A stretch of 64,000 bases of DNA from Euglena gracilis (Eukaryota > Euglenida > Euglenophyceae > Euglenales), in the NCBI GenBank assembly GCA_039621445.1, contig CP154955.1:21751823-21815822 (forward strand). The letters are read 5' to 3'. Shown in pieces: positions 1-10,029 of the stretch. Numbering within the stretch: the stretch's first letter is position 1; every line of letters begins with the position of its first letter. The notes below the pieces were generated by a model that worked only from the letters and a program-made list of their open reading frames with translations, made no database searches and was not told the DNA's origin. A program made the position numbers and the translations under genes.

Positions 1-1640
1 GGTTCAGGCTGAGCCCCCCTCCCCCCCAGGGGGTCATGGGGGGTCGGGCCAAACAGACACAGACAAAAAGGGCCAGAGGCGAACAACAGCGCCAGGCCAG
101 AAGAAGCAATAAAAGGCACCAAAAAAAAGCCACAGTGCACACAGGGGGGTCGGGCCAAATGGATACCCCACCGGAGGTGGGGCTTTCCTCTTTTTTGGCG
201 AGAAAACATTGAATCAGTGAGAAGCGCCACAATTCTTTGTGAGTTAACTTTTGAGGGGTTAAAAACCCCAAGAGGTTATTTCCCCCACAATTTCTCCTTG
301 GCTTTGCTTTCAACCCTGGGGGAGGTCGGTCTTGGAGTGTCCTGGAGGGCAGGCAGGCACTGCCCCCAGGGGTGGTTGTGGGCTAAGGCTTTCCACGCCT
401 GAGGCACCAAAGTGCCTTCCAGCTCATTCAGGGTTCACATCAGGAGACAGCTCAATTTGCTGATAAGTAGGATGGCCAGAACCCCTTTCGATAAACCCCC
501 GGTATCCCTTAACTTTCTCTTTTGCAAGGGTCTTTTGTGTTTCGGTGATAACAACGACCCTGCACAAAGCGCTGAAAAAAATGTTTTTGGACCCCTAAAA
601 TTCACCCCCCCAAAGTGGGTCCCCCCAAGCCCCCCGCCCCCCGCCCCCGGGTCTTCTGTGTGTGATGTATGTTGGGAGAGAGATCGACTGCCCTCCACCC
701 TGCCCCCTGGAAGGAGATTTTCTCCGGCACCAAAGGAAAATTGACCAAAACAAGAAACGAGAGCAAAGCAGAGGAAAAGAAGTTTTTTTTAAATCCGTCA
801 ATTTAATTCCTCCCTCGCCTTATGCCCCCGTCGTTGGAACGGATTGACATTTAAACTCCAGAGAACAGGGTTTCCCAACTTTTTGACAAAAAATCTCAAA
901 CAGGGTTTCAAATAAAACCAAATGGGGCGGGCAGGGATGTATGGGAAGCCTTGAGGGGGTTGGTCCGGGGGGGGGGGTGGTCAGACCTCCCTTCCTACCT
1001 TGAAACCAAAGGGGGCTGGATAATTTTTGGTTTCATGGACGGGCAAGGGGCCAGATACCAAGACAGTTTGGTGCAAAATACCTGATTCTTTTGAACATGA
1101 ATCCCAAAATGCTCATTTTCTGAAGCTCTTTGAACATTTTTTATGTGGAAAACACCAAAACATTTAAAATGCGAGAAAAAATATGCTCAAGGGGCTTTTT
1201 TTGTTGGTTTTGAAATGTTTTTTTTTTGACAAATGATATTTCATTTGAAACCTTTTGACATTTCAAAGAACAGCCCTATTGCATGAAACGCCACATCAAT
1301 ATCTCAATTTCAGTGTCAAAGAAATTTACAAAAACGTCTGTCAAAGCATTTTGTGGGAGTTGTCGCTTGTCGGGGATTTCGGGTGGTTTTTGGGGACGAC
1401 GACCTCCGGTCGCAGGTTGCAGTTCAGGGGGTCTAACGACCCCCCCCCCTGGTCGCAGGTTGCAGGTGCCCGGTCGTGCGACAGGGGGGGTATATCGCAC
1501 ACGGCAAAGCTTGTTGGAAAGAAACGTTTCATCACCAGCAGCACTGAAAGGGTCATTGCCCCCCCCCCCCCGGCTCGTTGCTCCTCTCCCAACTATTGGG
1601 TCAACATGGAATTTGGCCCGAGCCGGAGGGGGGGGGCGGC
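1..1640. other. Gene-poor repeat debris with C/G runs
   Basis: No convincing gene is seen. The stretch holds several homopolymer C and G runs and two imperfect copies of a GGGTCGGGCCAAA motif near 47 and 147. The motif GCGCCAGGCCAG near 89 recurs at about 37,022, so the left edge is probably part of a dispersed repeat. The open frames here cover low-complexity C/G tracts and look like chance. Confidence 0.5.
1396..1492 (+). repeat. GGTTGCAGGT dispersed repeat, copy a
   Basis: Two tandem subunits of the form GGTCGCAGGTTGCAG are separated by a C run and followed by a GGTCGTGCGACA block and a G run. The same architecture recurs at 4,137-4,372 and 4,571-4,680, and in inverted orientation at 56,661-56,801. 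It appears to be a small non-autonomous element family. No coding capacity is seen. Confidence 0.6.
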
Positions 1641-1659
1641 CCACTGGTGGGCCGCTTGC

Positions 1660-1765
1660 CCGCGTCTCGTTCAAGATGGGGTTCGCCGTCAACCTGAATC
1701 GGCTGCAGAAGATGGAGTTTGCCAATTTCTACAACCTGCGCCACAGCTGGGGCCACCCGACTGCT
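1660..1765 (+). CDS. Possible plus-strand internal exon
   Basis: A GC-rich patch reads as an ordinary-looking protein segment containing NLNRLQKMEFANFYNLRHSW. It stands out from flanking homopolymer-rich sequence in codon-like composition. A possible acceptor (TCGTTCAAG) precedes it and a CCCCCAG follows downstream. No family is recognised and no joining exon is secure. It could be a chance frame. Confidence 0.2.
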
Positions 1766-3043
1766 TGGCCCCGTCTGTGTCCCCCAGGCCGCGGTGCAGG
1801 TTCCATGGCCAGTGGACGTTCAAATGAAAGGAACCGGCTCCCCCGTAACCCCCTCCCAGGACTGTTCAGGGCTTCAATTGAAGTTTCAATCAGGTTTCTG
1901 CTGAAGGGTTCGCAGTAAACCCCTTCCAAATGCAAAGCTCCCTCCAGTGTGAAGCCTGCCAAGGGTGTCATTCAGGATAAAGACGTCAGAATTTTGGGTG
2001 AATATTACAAGTTTTCACCCTAAATCCTCAATTTGGGACAAAAGTACCACATTTTTGGTAAGAAAAGGACACAACTCAAATTTGATAAAAGAGTAGAATT
2101 CGGCGAAAGCCGATGAAGGCCACGAAGAAGGTCCCCCCCCCCAAACATAATAGTGAGATGGCCACCCAGTGGACCCGTAGAGAGTCAACCTTTTCCATCT
2201 TCTTCTTGGATGACTGTGCCTTCAAGCGGCCTACGGGCAGGTCAAGTTTTTTTTTTATCCAGCGGGGAACCTCTGCAGCGACTAGTCAATCGTCTAGTCA
2301 ACTGACATCCGCCAGTTATCAATTTTGTGTGTGTGTACAACTGTTCACCCCTTTTAAAGGCCACACCTTTTAAAGTTCGGCCTGCTTTCTGCCAAACCTG
2401 AATCATCAGAGTGGGGGGGGGGTCGGGAGGTGCTGGGTGGAAAACAGCACCTGGCCAGAATTGGGGATAAAACAGCCATGGACACACAGGGGTGGTTGGC
2501 TAGTAGGTCGACAATCCCCCCCATTTGTCCTTGACACGGCTTGTCCATCACGCCCCCCTCCTCTGTCAACTGCATTTTGTCCGTATTTTGGCGTGCCCCG
2601 GCCCTGAGTTCGAATTTTGCTGGTCAATTTTTTGGTGGTCGCCAGCGACCGTGGTTTTGGTGGTGATTTTGCTGGTCGCTGGTGTTTCAGCCAATCTGTG
2701 TAGTTTAATGTTGGTTTGTGTGTGCAGTTTTATGTGCCCCTGTGGAGGGCACCCTTCTCTCCCTCAGAGGATAGCAGAACAATAGCTGCTTCAAGACGTT
2801 GGGTTGCGAGGGCCGTTTGGTGACGATGCCTGGGGCAGGTGGCAACCTCTACCTTTGGTCCATGTCGTCGTTTCAGCTGAAGGGGACCTCCCCCTGAAAG
2901 TCGAATTCCCAGTCAAATTTTCCATCAGAATTCCGATTTCTTCAGTGGTTTGCAGATTTGGGATTTGTTTGTTTGCACCCCGGTTCAGTTCAGCCCAGTC
3001 CCTCTGGAGGACCCTATCCCAACCAGCAGCCTGAATTTTCCAG
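1766..3043. other. Mostly non-coding; one weak exon-like patch
   Basis: The stretch contains C/G runs and T-rich sequence without a recognised gene. A short plus-strand frame at about 2,790-2,875 (containing VTMPGAGGNLYLWSM) looks protein-like and could be an exon upstream of the 3,044 candidate. Its donor site is not clear, so it is not called separately. Confidence 0.3.
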
Positions 3044-3194
3044 CTGTTGGGTGGACCCCCCGCAATCGTTAAGCGACGCCCTGCTCTGGATGGACCAGCT
3101 GCTGCCAAGCACCGAGGTGACCAGCATGCAGGTCTCCCGCGATGCAGCGCTTCCCCAGAGGCCTGACCAGCAGCGCAGCCCCTTTGACAGCTGA
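3044..3194 (+). CDS. Possible terminal exon of a plus-strand gene
   Basis: A pyrimidine-containing acceptor (GAATTTTCCAG) is followed by a 151-nt open segment ending in TGA at 3,192-3,194. It encodes a plausible hydrophilic C-terminus (…VDPPQSLSDALLWMDQLLP…, ending …RSPFDS). It starts in phase 2, with one nucleotide completing a codon. No family is recognised. The codon-like composition differs from the homopolymer-rich surroundings, but the minus strand is also open here, so the call is tentative. Confidence 0.3.
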
Positions 3195-4136
3195 TGCAAT
3201 ATTTTAGGTTCGTTGAAGACATTCTTCTTTGTATAGTTGCACTGGTCCCACGCTGCAGAGAGGTATTAAAGGAGGATAACACACTTTAGTTCCCTGAATC
3301 AGTGAATTTGAAAACTATTTACATCCTGCAATGCCCCCCATCTGAGTTGTCAACAGTCCAAGGCGGCTATTGGACCACAGTGAGTGGTTGAGTAATTGGA
3401 AGGTGCGACGTTGACACCACCCCTGTGTCAACAGCATTCCCTTGGATCTTGCCATCTTAAGGTTAGGAAGCGCAGCGACAGGTCACAAACCTCACAGAAG
3501 CTGGGGAGGACGGTGTGGTCCCATAAGAAAGGATTAATAAGCAGAATTTTCTGCTCCTAAAAGCAGGGGATGATGCTGCTCAGAGAGCAGCACCGACAAA
3601 ACTGCAAAAGTGCACCATCGACAAAGCAAATGTCAACAAATGTGGTTTGGCGAAAAAGAAGCAAATTTAAAGTGCAAACCTCCCCCAAGAAAGAACACCT
3701 GGGTGGTATATGCAATATTGCATGTGTACACTCAGTATTGCATATTTGGGGTATATGCAATATTATTTGGGCATTTTTTTCACTCTCAAAAAGCAGGGGG
3801 GGGACTCAAATGCGTTTTTTTTTTGTGGTTTTTTGTGGTTTTCGATTTTGGCAAAATTTGCGGCTTTTTTGCTTTTTTTTTGTGTTTTTTTTTTGCTTGT
3901 TTTCCTGGCGCTTTTTGGATTTTTTTGCTGGATTTTTTTTCACCCCCCCAGGGTTGTTCGGGAATCCCTGCAGGCTGTTTTTTAAGGTGGCGCAGACCCC
4001 ACCCAGTGCCTGCTTGGGCAGGCACTCTAGGCTCTCCCGATCCCCCCCGGGGGGGGTAGGGCCACGGCCAAAGGTCGTTGACACACTTACCGTGCCAACG
4101 GCATTTTCCTGGAACATTGGCGCAACAACGACAAGG
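3195..4136. other. Non-coding, T-run-rich stretch
   Basis: No gene is recognised. From about 3,770 to 3,960 the plus strand is dominated by T runs interrupted by single G or C residues, next to short C runs. The open frames there (poly-Phe/Lys/Cys) are compositional artefacts. Confidence 0.5.
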
Positions 4137-4372
4137 GGGGGGGGAGGGTGGACCTGGTCGGTGGACAGGGGGGGGGGTATGAAAAATTCTTCATTTATCC
4201 CCTATTTCCCCCCAATTCCAAATTTTTTGTCATTTTTTCTGTCATTTTTTTTACCCGCCCCCCCCCCCCTTGTCCACCGACCACCCCTATATACCGACCA
4301 CCCCCCGGTCGGGGGTTGCAGGTTGAGGGGGGTGTACGACCACCCTCCCTGGTCGGGGGTTGCAGGTGACCA
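4137..4372 (+). repeat. GGTTGCAGGT dispersed repeat, copy b
   Basis: A G-run-flanked block with GGTCGGTGGACA (about 4,157-4,168) is followed by a C run and TTGTCCACCGACC (about 4,270-4,282). These are inverted versions of each other. Two copies of GGTCGGGGGTTGCAGGT with CACGACCACC-type linkers follow. Inverted ends rich in C and G runs suggest a small foldback or MITE-like element. It is related to copy c 200 bp downstream. Confidence 0.6.
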
Positions 4373-4570
4373 CCAAAATTTTTCCTCTCATGTGCTTATT
4401 GACCAGCTTTTTTCCCGTGTTTCCTGTCCATTGAGTGTTCGTCATGTTCCCTCCGGGGAGTCCTGTTTTGCTTGAGTGTAGTGATGGCATTGGTCCCTCA
4501 CCTAATGGGGAGAAATATTACCGTTATGAAATTGCACCTTTTTTGGCTTTTGGTTTTGTTTTGGCCCCTA

Positions 4571-4680
4571 GTGGTACGACCACCCCCCGGTCGGGGGTTG
4601 CAGGTTGTGGGGGGTGTACGACCACCCCCCCCTGGTCGGGGGTTGCAGGAACCCGGTCGGTGGACAAGGGGGGGGGGGCG
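4571..4680 (+). repeat. GGTTGCAGGT dispersed repeat, copy c
   Basis: Two tandem GGTCGGGGGTTGCAGG units are followed by CCCGGTCGGTGGACAAGG and a long G run. The terminal GGTCGGTGGACAAGG is the reverse complement of the CCTTGTCCACCGACC that opens copy b near 4,268. Copies b and c together may therefore delimit one larger inverted-repeat unit, about 4,260-4,680. Confidence 0.6.
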
Positions 4681-4737
4681 GGTACATTTTCTTGGTTTAA
4701 AAAAAGTTTATCTTTGGCAAAATGAGAAACTTTTCCA

Positions 4738-4920
4738 GCAGAGCCGAAAGTGGGTCAAGTCCTCTCCGGCAGAAAGTGTACATCCCGGGGGAGTTCCTAA
4801 GGGATTTTACATGCAATTTGCGTGTTTTTTTTGCGGGTTTTTTTGCGTTTTTTTTTTTGCGGTTTTTTTTTGCGGGGTTTTCTGCGTTTTTGAGGGTCTA
4901 TGTTGCCCCCCCCCCCTGCA
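4738..4920 (+). repeat. Dispersed repeat, inverted partner at 34.0 kb
   Basis: A segment with GTCCTCTCCGGCAGAAAGTG, then GTACATCCC, then a T-run-rich core and TGTTGCCCCC resembles the reverse complement of about 34,020-34,185 in the same order. Both copies have a core of T (or A) runs broken by G or C. No coding capacity. Confidence 0.5.
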
Positions 4921-5860
4921 AAAAAAGGCCACCCCAAAAGGGACATTTTTGCATACTAAGTTTGCACATTGGTGACATTCTTGTTTTCGGTTGATACCGC
5001 CTCAAAGTTTTGGTACCTATCATTTTTGCCAACGTGTGATGTTGTTGGATGGAAAGTATAATTTTTCTTAGGATTTTCTCGTTTGCTGGATTTCCTCCGG
5101 CAGGGGGGTATATTGTTTGGGTGGCCGAAGTCCTGGGCCAGGGGGAGGGAAAGGGCAGGTTCAGTTAGAGTGTCCCCCCCCCCCTGGACTGGAGGGGGGT
5201 CTGGTCCATACCATTGCTTAAGCCCCCCCCCCCTGGTGGTGGTGGTGGTCTTTTCGGAGTGACTGACTGGTTTTTAGCCAGGGGTCAGCCAGGACTGGCT
5301 GAAAGTGGCCACCTGGCGCCAAAGGAAATTCGGGGGGGGGGGGGTTGGCCACAATCCATTGATTTTGAGCTATTTTTGGCCGAGTGGTCAAAGTGGTGGC
5401 AAAATTTTGCCCAAAGAGTGCCCAAAATGGCATTTTCGGCAGATTGTGGGGGAACAATTTTTTTCGGCCTGGAGTGCGCCAAGCCCAAAATGGTCTCCTG
5501 GCCCCCCACCCATGCTTGTGCTCACCGACCGGGGGGGGGGAGGGGGGTGGGTGCTATAGGGTGCAGCAGGCACACCCCCCCCCCGGGGGGATAGGGGTCC
5601 AGGGGGGACCCAGAAAATTTTCATTGAAAATGGCCTTTTCCGGGCCCCCGGCGCCGAAGGCACTGGGGTCGGAGGGGGGGGTGCCTGCTAGGGGCAGGCA
5701 CCCCCCAAAACCCTACCCCCCCCCCCGGGGGGGTCGGATCGGGTGCCATGGGGTGCCTGCCCCTAGCACCCCCCCCCCCGTGGGGTAGGCACCTGACTAA
5801 GCACAAGCCTGCCCCCACCTCCTGTACAGAGGGGTCCAACCTCCCCAACCTACCCTTGTA
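4921..5860. other. C/G-run-rich non-coding stretch
   Basis: Many runs of eight or more C or G, several directly abutting as C-run/G-run palindromes (for example around 5,577-5,590 and 5,718-5,732). The motif CATACCATTGCTTA at 5,209 recurs at about 36,836, next to a GTGACTGACTGG-type motif also shared with 36.9 and 46.6 kb. No gene is supported. Confidence 0.5.
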
Positions 5861-6585
5861 TCAGGGGGGATATGCGGAGCGCATATTTTGCGCATTTTCC
5901 GCATATTTGGCACATGTTTTCACTTTTTTGGGGGCCAAAACGTGCATATTTTGCAAATTTTGCGCATATTTAGCGCAAATTCCAAGGTTTTCAGGAGTTG
6001 CATATTTCACCCATTCCCGCACATTTTCCACATATTTTCCGTATCTGATCGGGGCCATTTCTTCCAACCATTTTCAATCTGATCTCATCCATTTTCATCC
6101 ATCCGCATCTCATCCATGAATTTCTTCCAACCATTTTAGTCCATTTGCCTTCATTTCGGGGGGGGGGGGGGGGGCATTTTCAGCCTATTTTGGTCAGTTT
6201 TGGCGGCAGTTGGCTCTTTTTTTTTGGCAAATCAGCTGTTATTTTGATGGTTGATTTTGAACCATTTTCCATCACAAATGCATTCTAATTTGCTGAAAAT
6301 GGCCAATTAAAACTGGTCTAAGATGGACCCAAATGGGTCGTTATAATCGTAAATGGTCCGACAACAATTGCTTGTGACCGGTTATGGGCAGAAATGGCTC
6401 CAAAATGGTCCAAAAGGGGTCGAAATGTTTTGCGAGTTTGGTGAACTGAATAATGTCCAACTATGGCCCAATCTTGGAAAATTGCCTGTTTTCCGCACAT
6501 TTATTTAGCGCATATTCCCGCATTTTTTTGCGCACATTTGGGGGGCATTTTAGCGCATATTTCCCCCGTGCTCATTTCGAACCCT
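5861..6585. repeat. GCATATTT-rich inverted element
   Basis: The left part is a cluster of GCGCATATTTTGCGC-like motifs after CAGGGGGGATATGCGG. The right part repeats them (GCGCATATTCCCGC, GCGCATATTTCCCCC) and ends …CGAACCCTG. The outer motifs are roughly inverted, and a related cluster lies at 54,570-55,212. It is likely a non-autonomous element. No matching target duplication was found at the chosen ends, so boundaries are approximate. Confidence 0.45.
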
Positions 6586-6712
6586 GAGTGGGGGGGGCGT
6601 GCTTTTTGGCAGGTTATTTCAAAATCAATCTCGATGCAAATTGCAAATTTTTCTTCGCCTCTTCCGCCTGGAATCATTTGCCATCTTGTTCTCTGCGTTT
6701 GGCTCGGGCCAG

Positions 6713-6884
6713 CCCCCCATCCGAGCCCTATGCCTCGTGGGGGCGGCCGATCTTGTACGGGGAACTCGCCCGGGCGTTCCTCACGGACCTCGACTCCGCC
6801 TTCACCCGCCTGAGCCTCAGCAGCACCACCACCCCGCCCGCTGCCCCCACCGCCGCCGCTGCGCCGTCTGGCAGCTCCCCCTGA
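6713..6884 (+). CDS. Possible terminal exon of a plus-strand gene
   Basis: An acceptor-like GGCTCGGGCCAG precedes a 172-nt GC-rich open segment that ends in TGA at 6,882-6,884. It encodes …GRPILYGELARAFLTDLDSA… followed by a Thr/Ala/Pro-rich tail. GC-rich third positions resemble the better supported exons at 38.6 and 48.9 kb and contrast with the surrounding repeats. No family is recognised and the upstream exon is not located. Confidence 0.35.
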
Positions 6885-7729
6885 GGGGGCCAGGCTTCTT
6901 TTTCACTCAGAAGACCCCCCCAAAGTGGGGGGGGCAATGTTTGACATAAGGAGGGCGTATTATGGGTTAAAGGGGTGTCCGGACCAACCTGGGGGGGTAC
7001 CCGTCCCTTGACCCCCCACAGAAAAGGTGAATTTTTTCGTTCTGGCGCCTTGCGCCGAAAATTTGGACATTTTTGGCACATGTTTGTCCAAAAAGTGTCC
7101 AAAATGGCGGTTTTGGTCCATTTCGGGGGGGGGGGGGGCAGAATTATTCAGCCGCTGCTCGCGCAGGGCCGAATTTCGGTCACCCACACTGCGCCACTGA
7201 GCCCCCCCCCCACCCTGCTGAACCGGAGGGGGGGTTGGACCCGCCCCCACCCCCACCCCCACCCCCTATCGGCCCATTTATTGATATTATCCTGGAGGGG
7301 GTTGGGTCTGGGGACCGGACCCCCCCCCGCCCACACTGAAGGCCTGGATGCGGGATTTTTGGGAAATGCCCTCAGACGGCACACTTCTTGGGGGGGTACA
7401 GGACCCCCTGGGGTCCTGTGCTGGGCTGGGTGGGTGGGGGGAACCCCCGCCCCCCCAGGTCTATTAAAAAAAGATGCCTGGAGGGGGGCCCTGGGTGGTG
7501 GTCTACTTCACAATCAAGCCACGATGCGCACTGGCAATTTCCAGCAGTCCAGAAGGTGCGTTCTCCCTCTTGGAATCAGAGCCTATGCAATATGGACGGG
7601 GTGGGGGCAGGCTTCGATATAAGGAGGCCGCACAGGGTAGTGGTGGGTGCCCCCCCCCCTGGACCCCAAACCCCACCTGCCAAAGGGGGTCCGGACTGAC
7701 CCCTGGGGGGGGGCCAAGCAGTGGTTTGC
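6885..7729. repeat. C/G-run-rich dispersed repeats
   Basis: Contains fragments of a repeat family marked by GGCGCCTTGCGCCGAAAATT and runs of GTGTCCAAAATGG, flanked by long C or G runs. Similar blocks occur near 5.4, 8.7, 34.9, 42.4, 50.5 and 57.2 kb. Motifs resembling the ends of the 57-kb hAT-like element (TTCGATATAAGGAGG) occur near 7,613, but no complete copy is seen. No gene is supported. Confidence 0.45.
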
Positions 7730-7737
7730 TTAAGGAC

Positions 7738-8200
7738 CATACATCTCTCCAAGGTTTTGCGAACCCCCCCCCCCCGGGGAGGGGCGGCTGCAGCCAGCCC
7801 CGATTTGGGCCCAGCCCAGCCGCAGCAGCACCCCCCCGGGGGGGGGGGGGTGCTGCTAGCCCAGCCAGCCAGCCACTTTTTGGGGGGTCCAGCCCAAAAT
7901 TTTTCGGCGCAAAGCGCCGAAATTTTTTGAAAAACTGTGTTCAAAAGTGGCCAAAAATGGGGTTTGGGGGGGCGTTTGGGGCATTTTTTGGGGGTTTCAG
8001 ATGCATCATTTTTTCAAAACTGTGTTCTGCAGGTCATTTTTGGGCATTTTTCCGATTTCAGTCCAGCTCGCGGTTCGGGTCCAGCCGGGGTCCAGCCCCC
8101 CCCCCCCCCCCCCCGGGGGGGGGGGGGTGGGCTAGCCAGCCCAAATTTCTAGCCCTAGCCCAGCACCCCCCCCCGGGGTCCTTAAAGAGATGTATGTATG
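7738..8200 (+). mobile_element. hAT-like MITE, copy 1
   Basis: The element begins CATACATCTCTCCAAGG and ends in the inverted CCTTAAAGAGATGTATG, plus an extra TATG. It is flanked by a perfect 8-bp direct duplication, TTAAGGAC, at 7,730-7,737 and 8,201-8,208. The interior has several C-run/G-run palindromes and a GGCGCAAAGCGCC palindrome, and no reading frame of interest. A second copy in opposite orientation lies at 63,187-63,648 with its own duplication. Eight-bp duplications are typical of the hAT superfamily (known); assignment to hAT is inference, because the TIR lacks the usual CAGGG start. Confidence 0.8.
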
Positions 8201-8208
8201 TTAAGGAC

Positions 8209-8988
8209 CCCAGGGGGGGTCGAGCCTCCGGCTGGCAAAAAGGCTGCAGGCTGGAAATGAGTTGTAGGCTGTACCCCCCCCGGGGGGTAAAGGGGGGGGT
8301 CCGGGGCTGGAGGGGGCTGGGCTGGGCTGGGTTGATGAAAAACAAAAAATTTTCAAACATTTTTGCCTTCTCGACATTTTGATGGATGGAGCTAGATCAA
8401 GACTGGGGGGCTGTGATGGAGGAAGCTGTGATGAGGAGGAAAAAAATGCAGGGATAGGTGAACTGTGGCAGCCCAGTTGGCTGGCCAGCCTGCCGGCTGG
8501 CCCCAACTTTATTTCAATCGACCCCCCCCCCTGGGGGGGGCTCCCAGCCCAAATTTGGGCTGCTGGCTGGATTTGAGCTGCTGGCTGGCCTGACCCCCCC
8601 CCCCCGGGGGTGGGGTCCCCTCCGTCAGAAAACCCCTGAACCCAAGACCCCCCCAAAAAGGTGAAAATTTTCCTGCACCTTTTTTTTTGCACTTTTTGAC
8701 TTTTTTTTTGCCCAAAAAGTGCCCGAAATGGCATTTTTGGCTGTTTTGGGGGGTCAGAATTTTTCGGTCACCAGGACCGCGCCACTATTTAGGTGGGGGG
8801 CCAGAAGGGGTCCGCCCCCCCCCACCTGCAGCGTGGGTGGGGGGCTGTGGGCAACCTGCACCAACCTCTGGGCTGGGCAATGGGGGTTGGAGGAGGAATT
8901 GAGGCTGCACATCAACAGAGGCGCATATCACATCTGTGTCGTTTCCCCCCCCCCCTTGTGTGAACGCCATTTTTTTTCTTACCCGCGC
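8209..8988. other. C/G-run-rich non-coding stretch
   Basis: Repeats built from CAGCCCAAATTTGGGCTG-type palindromes and C-run/G-run pairs, with another block of the AAAGTGCCCGAAATGGC family near 8,720. No gene is seen. Confidence 0.45.
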
Positions 8989-9000
8989 CCCCCCCCCCCC

Positions 9001-9113
9001 GGGCAATTGACGCCCCCGGGCAATTGACGCCCCCGGGCAATTGACGCCCCCGGGCAATTGACGCCCCCGGGCAATTGACGCCCCCGGGCAATTGACGCCC
9101 CCGGGCAATTGTC
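9001..9113 (+). repeat. 17-bp tandem array
   Basis: Six perfect and one partial copy of the 17-mer GGGCAATTGACGCCCCC follow a C run. Each unit combines a CAATTG palindrome with a CCCGGG palindrome at the junctions. Decayed versions (GGGCAATTGTCACCCC) continue to about 9,207, and a second decayed cluster lies at 9,427-9,552. There are no spacers, so this is not a CRISPR array. Confidence 0.9.
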
Positions 9114-9249
9114 ACCCCTGTCACCCCTTGTCAATTGTCACCCCTGGCTGTGCCGGCCAATTTGTCACCCAGGGAAATTGTCCGTGCTGTCCAATTTGTC
9201 CCCCCCCCCGTTTGCAGTATTGCACTCTGAATTTCTTTTTGCCGACATG

Positions 9250-9296
9250 AGTGAAATAGAAGATCAACTGAGGCGCAGTTGATCTTCTATTTCACT
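9250..9296. other. Perfect 21-bp hairpin
   Basis: GTGAAATAGAAGATCAACTG at 9,251-9,270 is followed by a 5-nt loop (AGGCG) and its exact reverse complement at 9,276-9,295. One more A/T pair lies outside. The hairpin sits between the two CAATTG-rich clusters (9.0-9.2 and 9.43-9.55 kb). It could be the tip of a foldback element or a small-RNA precursor; sequence alone does not decide. Confidence 0.8.
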
Positions 9297-9426
9297 ACAA
9301 CGTGCTGAGAACTTTCGCATACCAAACGCTGTGCACAATATCACGACCATATCTGCATTTTACCTGCGTTCATTTGTGTTTCAGATGGTGTTCTTGGTCA
9401 TTTGGTTTAAATGTGGCTTACATGGG

Positions 9427-9552
9427 TGGGCAATTGACGCCCCCAGGCAATGTCACCCCCCTCTGTGCCGGCCAAATTGTCACCCCGGGAAATTGTCACC
9501 CCCCTCCGTGCTGCCCAATTTGTCACGCGACAATTGCCCGGGGGGCGGGTAA
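9427..9552 (+). repeat. Second CAATTG/CCCGGG cluster
   Basis: Degenerate units of the 9,001 array (GGGCAATTGACGCCCCC, then GGCAATGTCACC, AAATTGTCACC and so on) end in CGACAATTGCCCGGGGGG. That end is inverted relative to the array start. The order of decayed units (GTGCCGGCC, then GTGCTG) matches the tail of the first cluster, so the two are copies of one module. Confidence 0.7.
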
Positions 9553-10029
9553 CGTGAACTGGCTTTTTCCCTTTTTCCTCCCCCACCCCCCCCCCCCCGT
9601 ATTTCGGGCCCGGGGGGGGGGGGGGCGTTTTTAGGTGTCTTTGGCTTCGAAGGGGGAGTCGACCCCCACCAGGCCTTCCGCACAGCCCTGGCCATATGTC
9701 TGCGCGTGGTATTGTCAACCCATAACGGCAAGCAGAACCACCTCCTGTTGCAGCCGCTGTTGCTCATTAATTTGTGTCCACGTGCTGCTGTCCGGTTGGA
9801 GTGTTGTCCGGCTGGGCTGTGGTTGTCGGTTTCTTTATTTGGCACGGCACCATGCAAAATAACCATATTGTTTAAGCGGCCGATCTCGCATTCAAGCATA
9901 GTTGAACCGTAGGGGACCCCCACCCCCATTTGAATCTTGTCCAGCAAGGTCCCAAATTGGCCATAAATTGGCAAAAGAATGAGTTGAAAATGGATTTCCC
10001 AGCTGAAATTTCGAGAGCCCCCCCCCCCC
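9553..10029. other. Non-coding, one weak plus-strand frame
   Basis: A plus-strand frame at about 9,650-9,790 (containing VDPHQAFRTALAICLRVVLS) has fairly protein-like composition but no clear splice borders or homology. The long minus-strand frame across the same area is homopolymer-driven. Nothing is called as a gene. Confidence 0.3.

Noticed and set aside
3786-4117. Phe- and Lys-rich frames near 3.8-4.1 kb as membrane or basic proteins
   Set aside because: They translate T runs (or A runs on the other strand) and have no start, splice or homology support.
9001-9113. 17-mer array as a CRISPR array
   Set aside because: Units are contiguous without unique spacers, are palindromic, and the genome context is eukaryotic.
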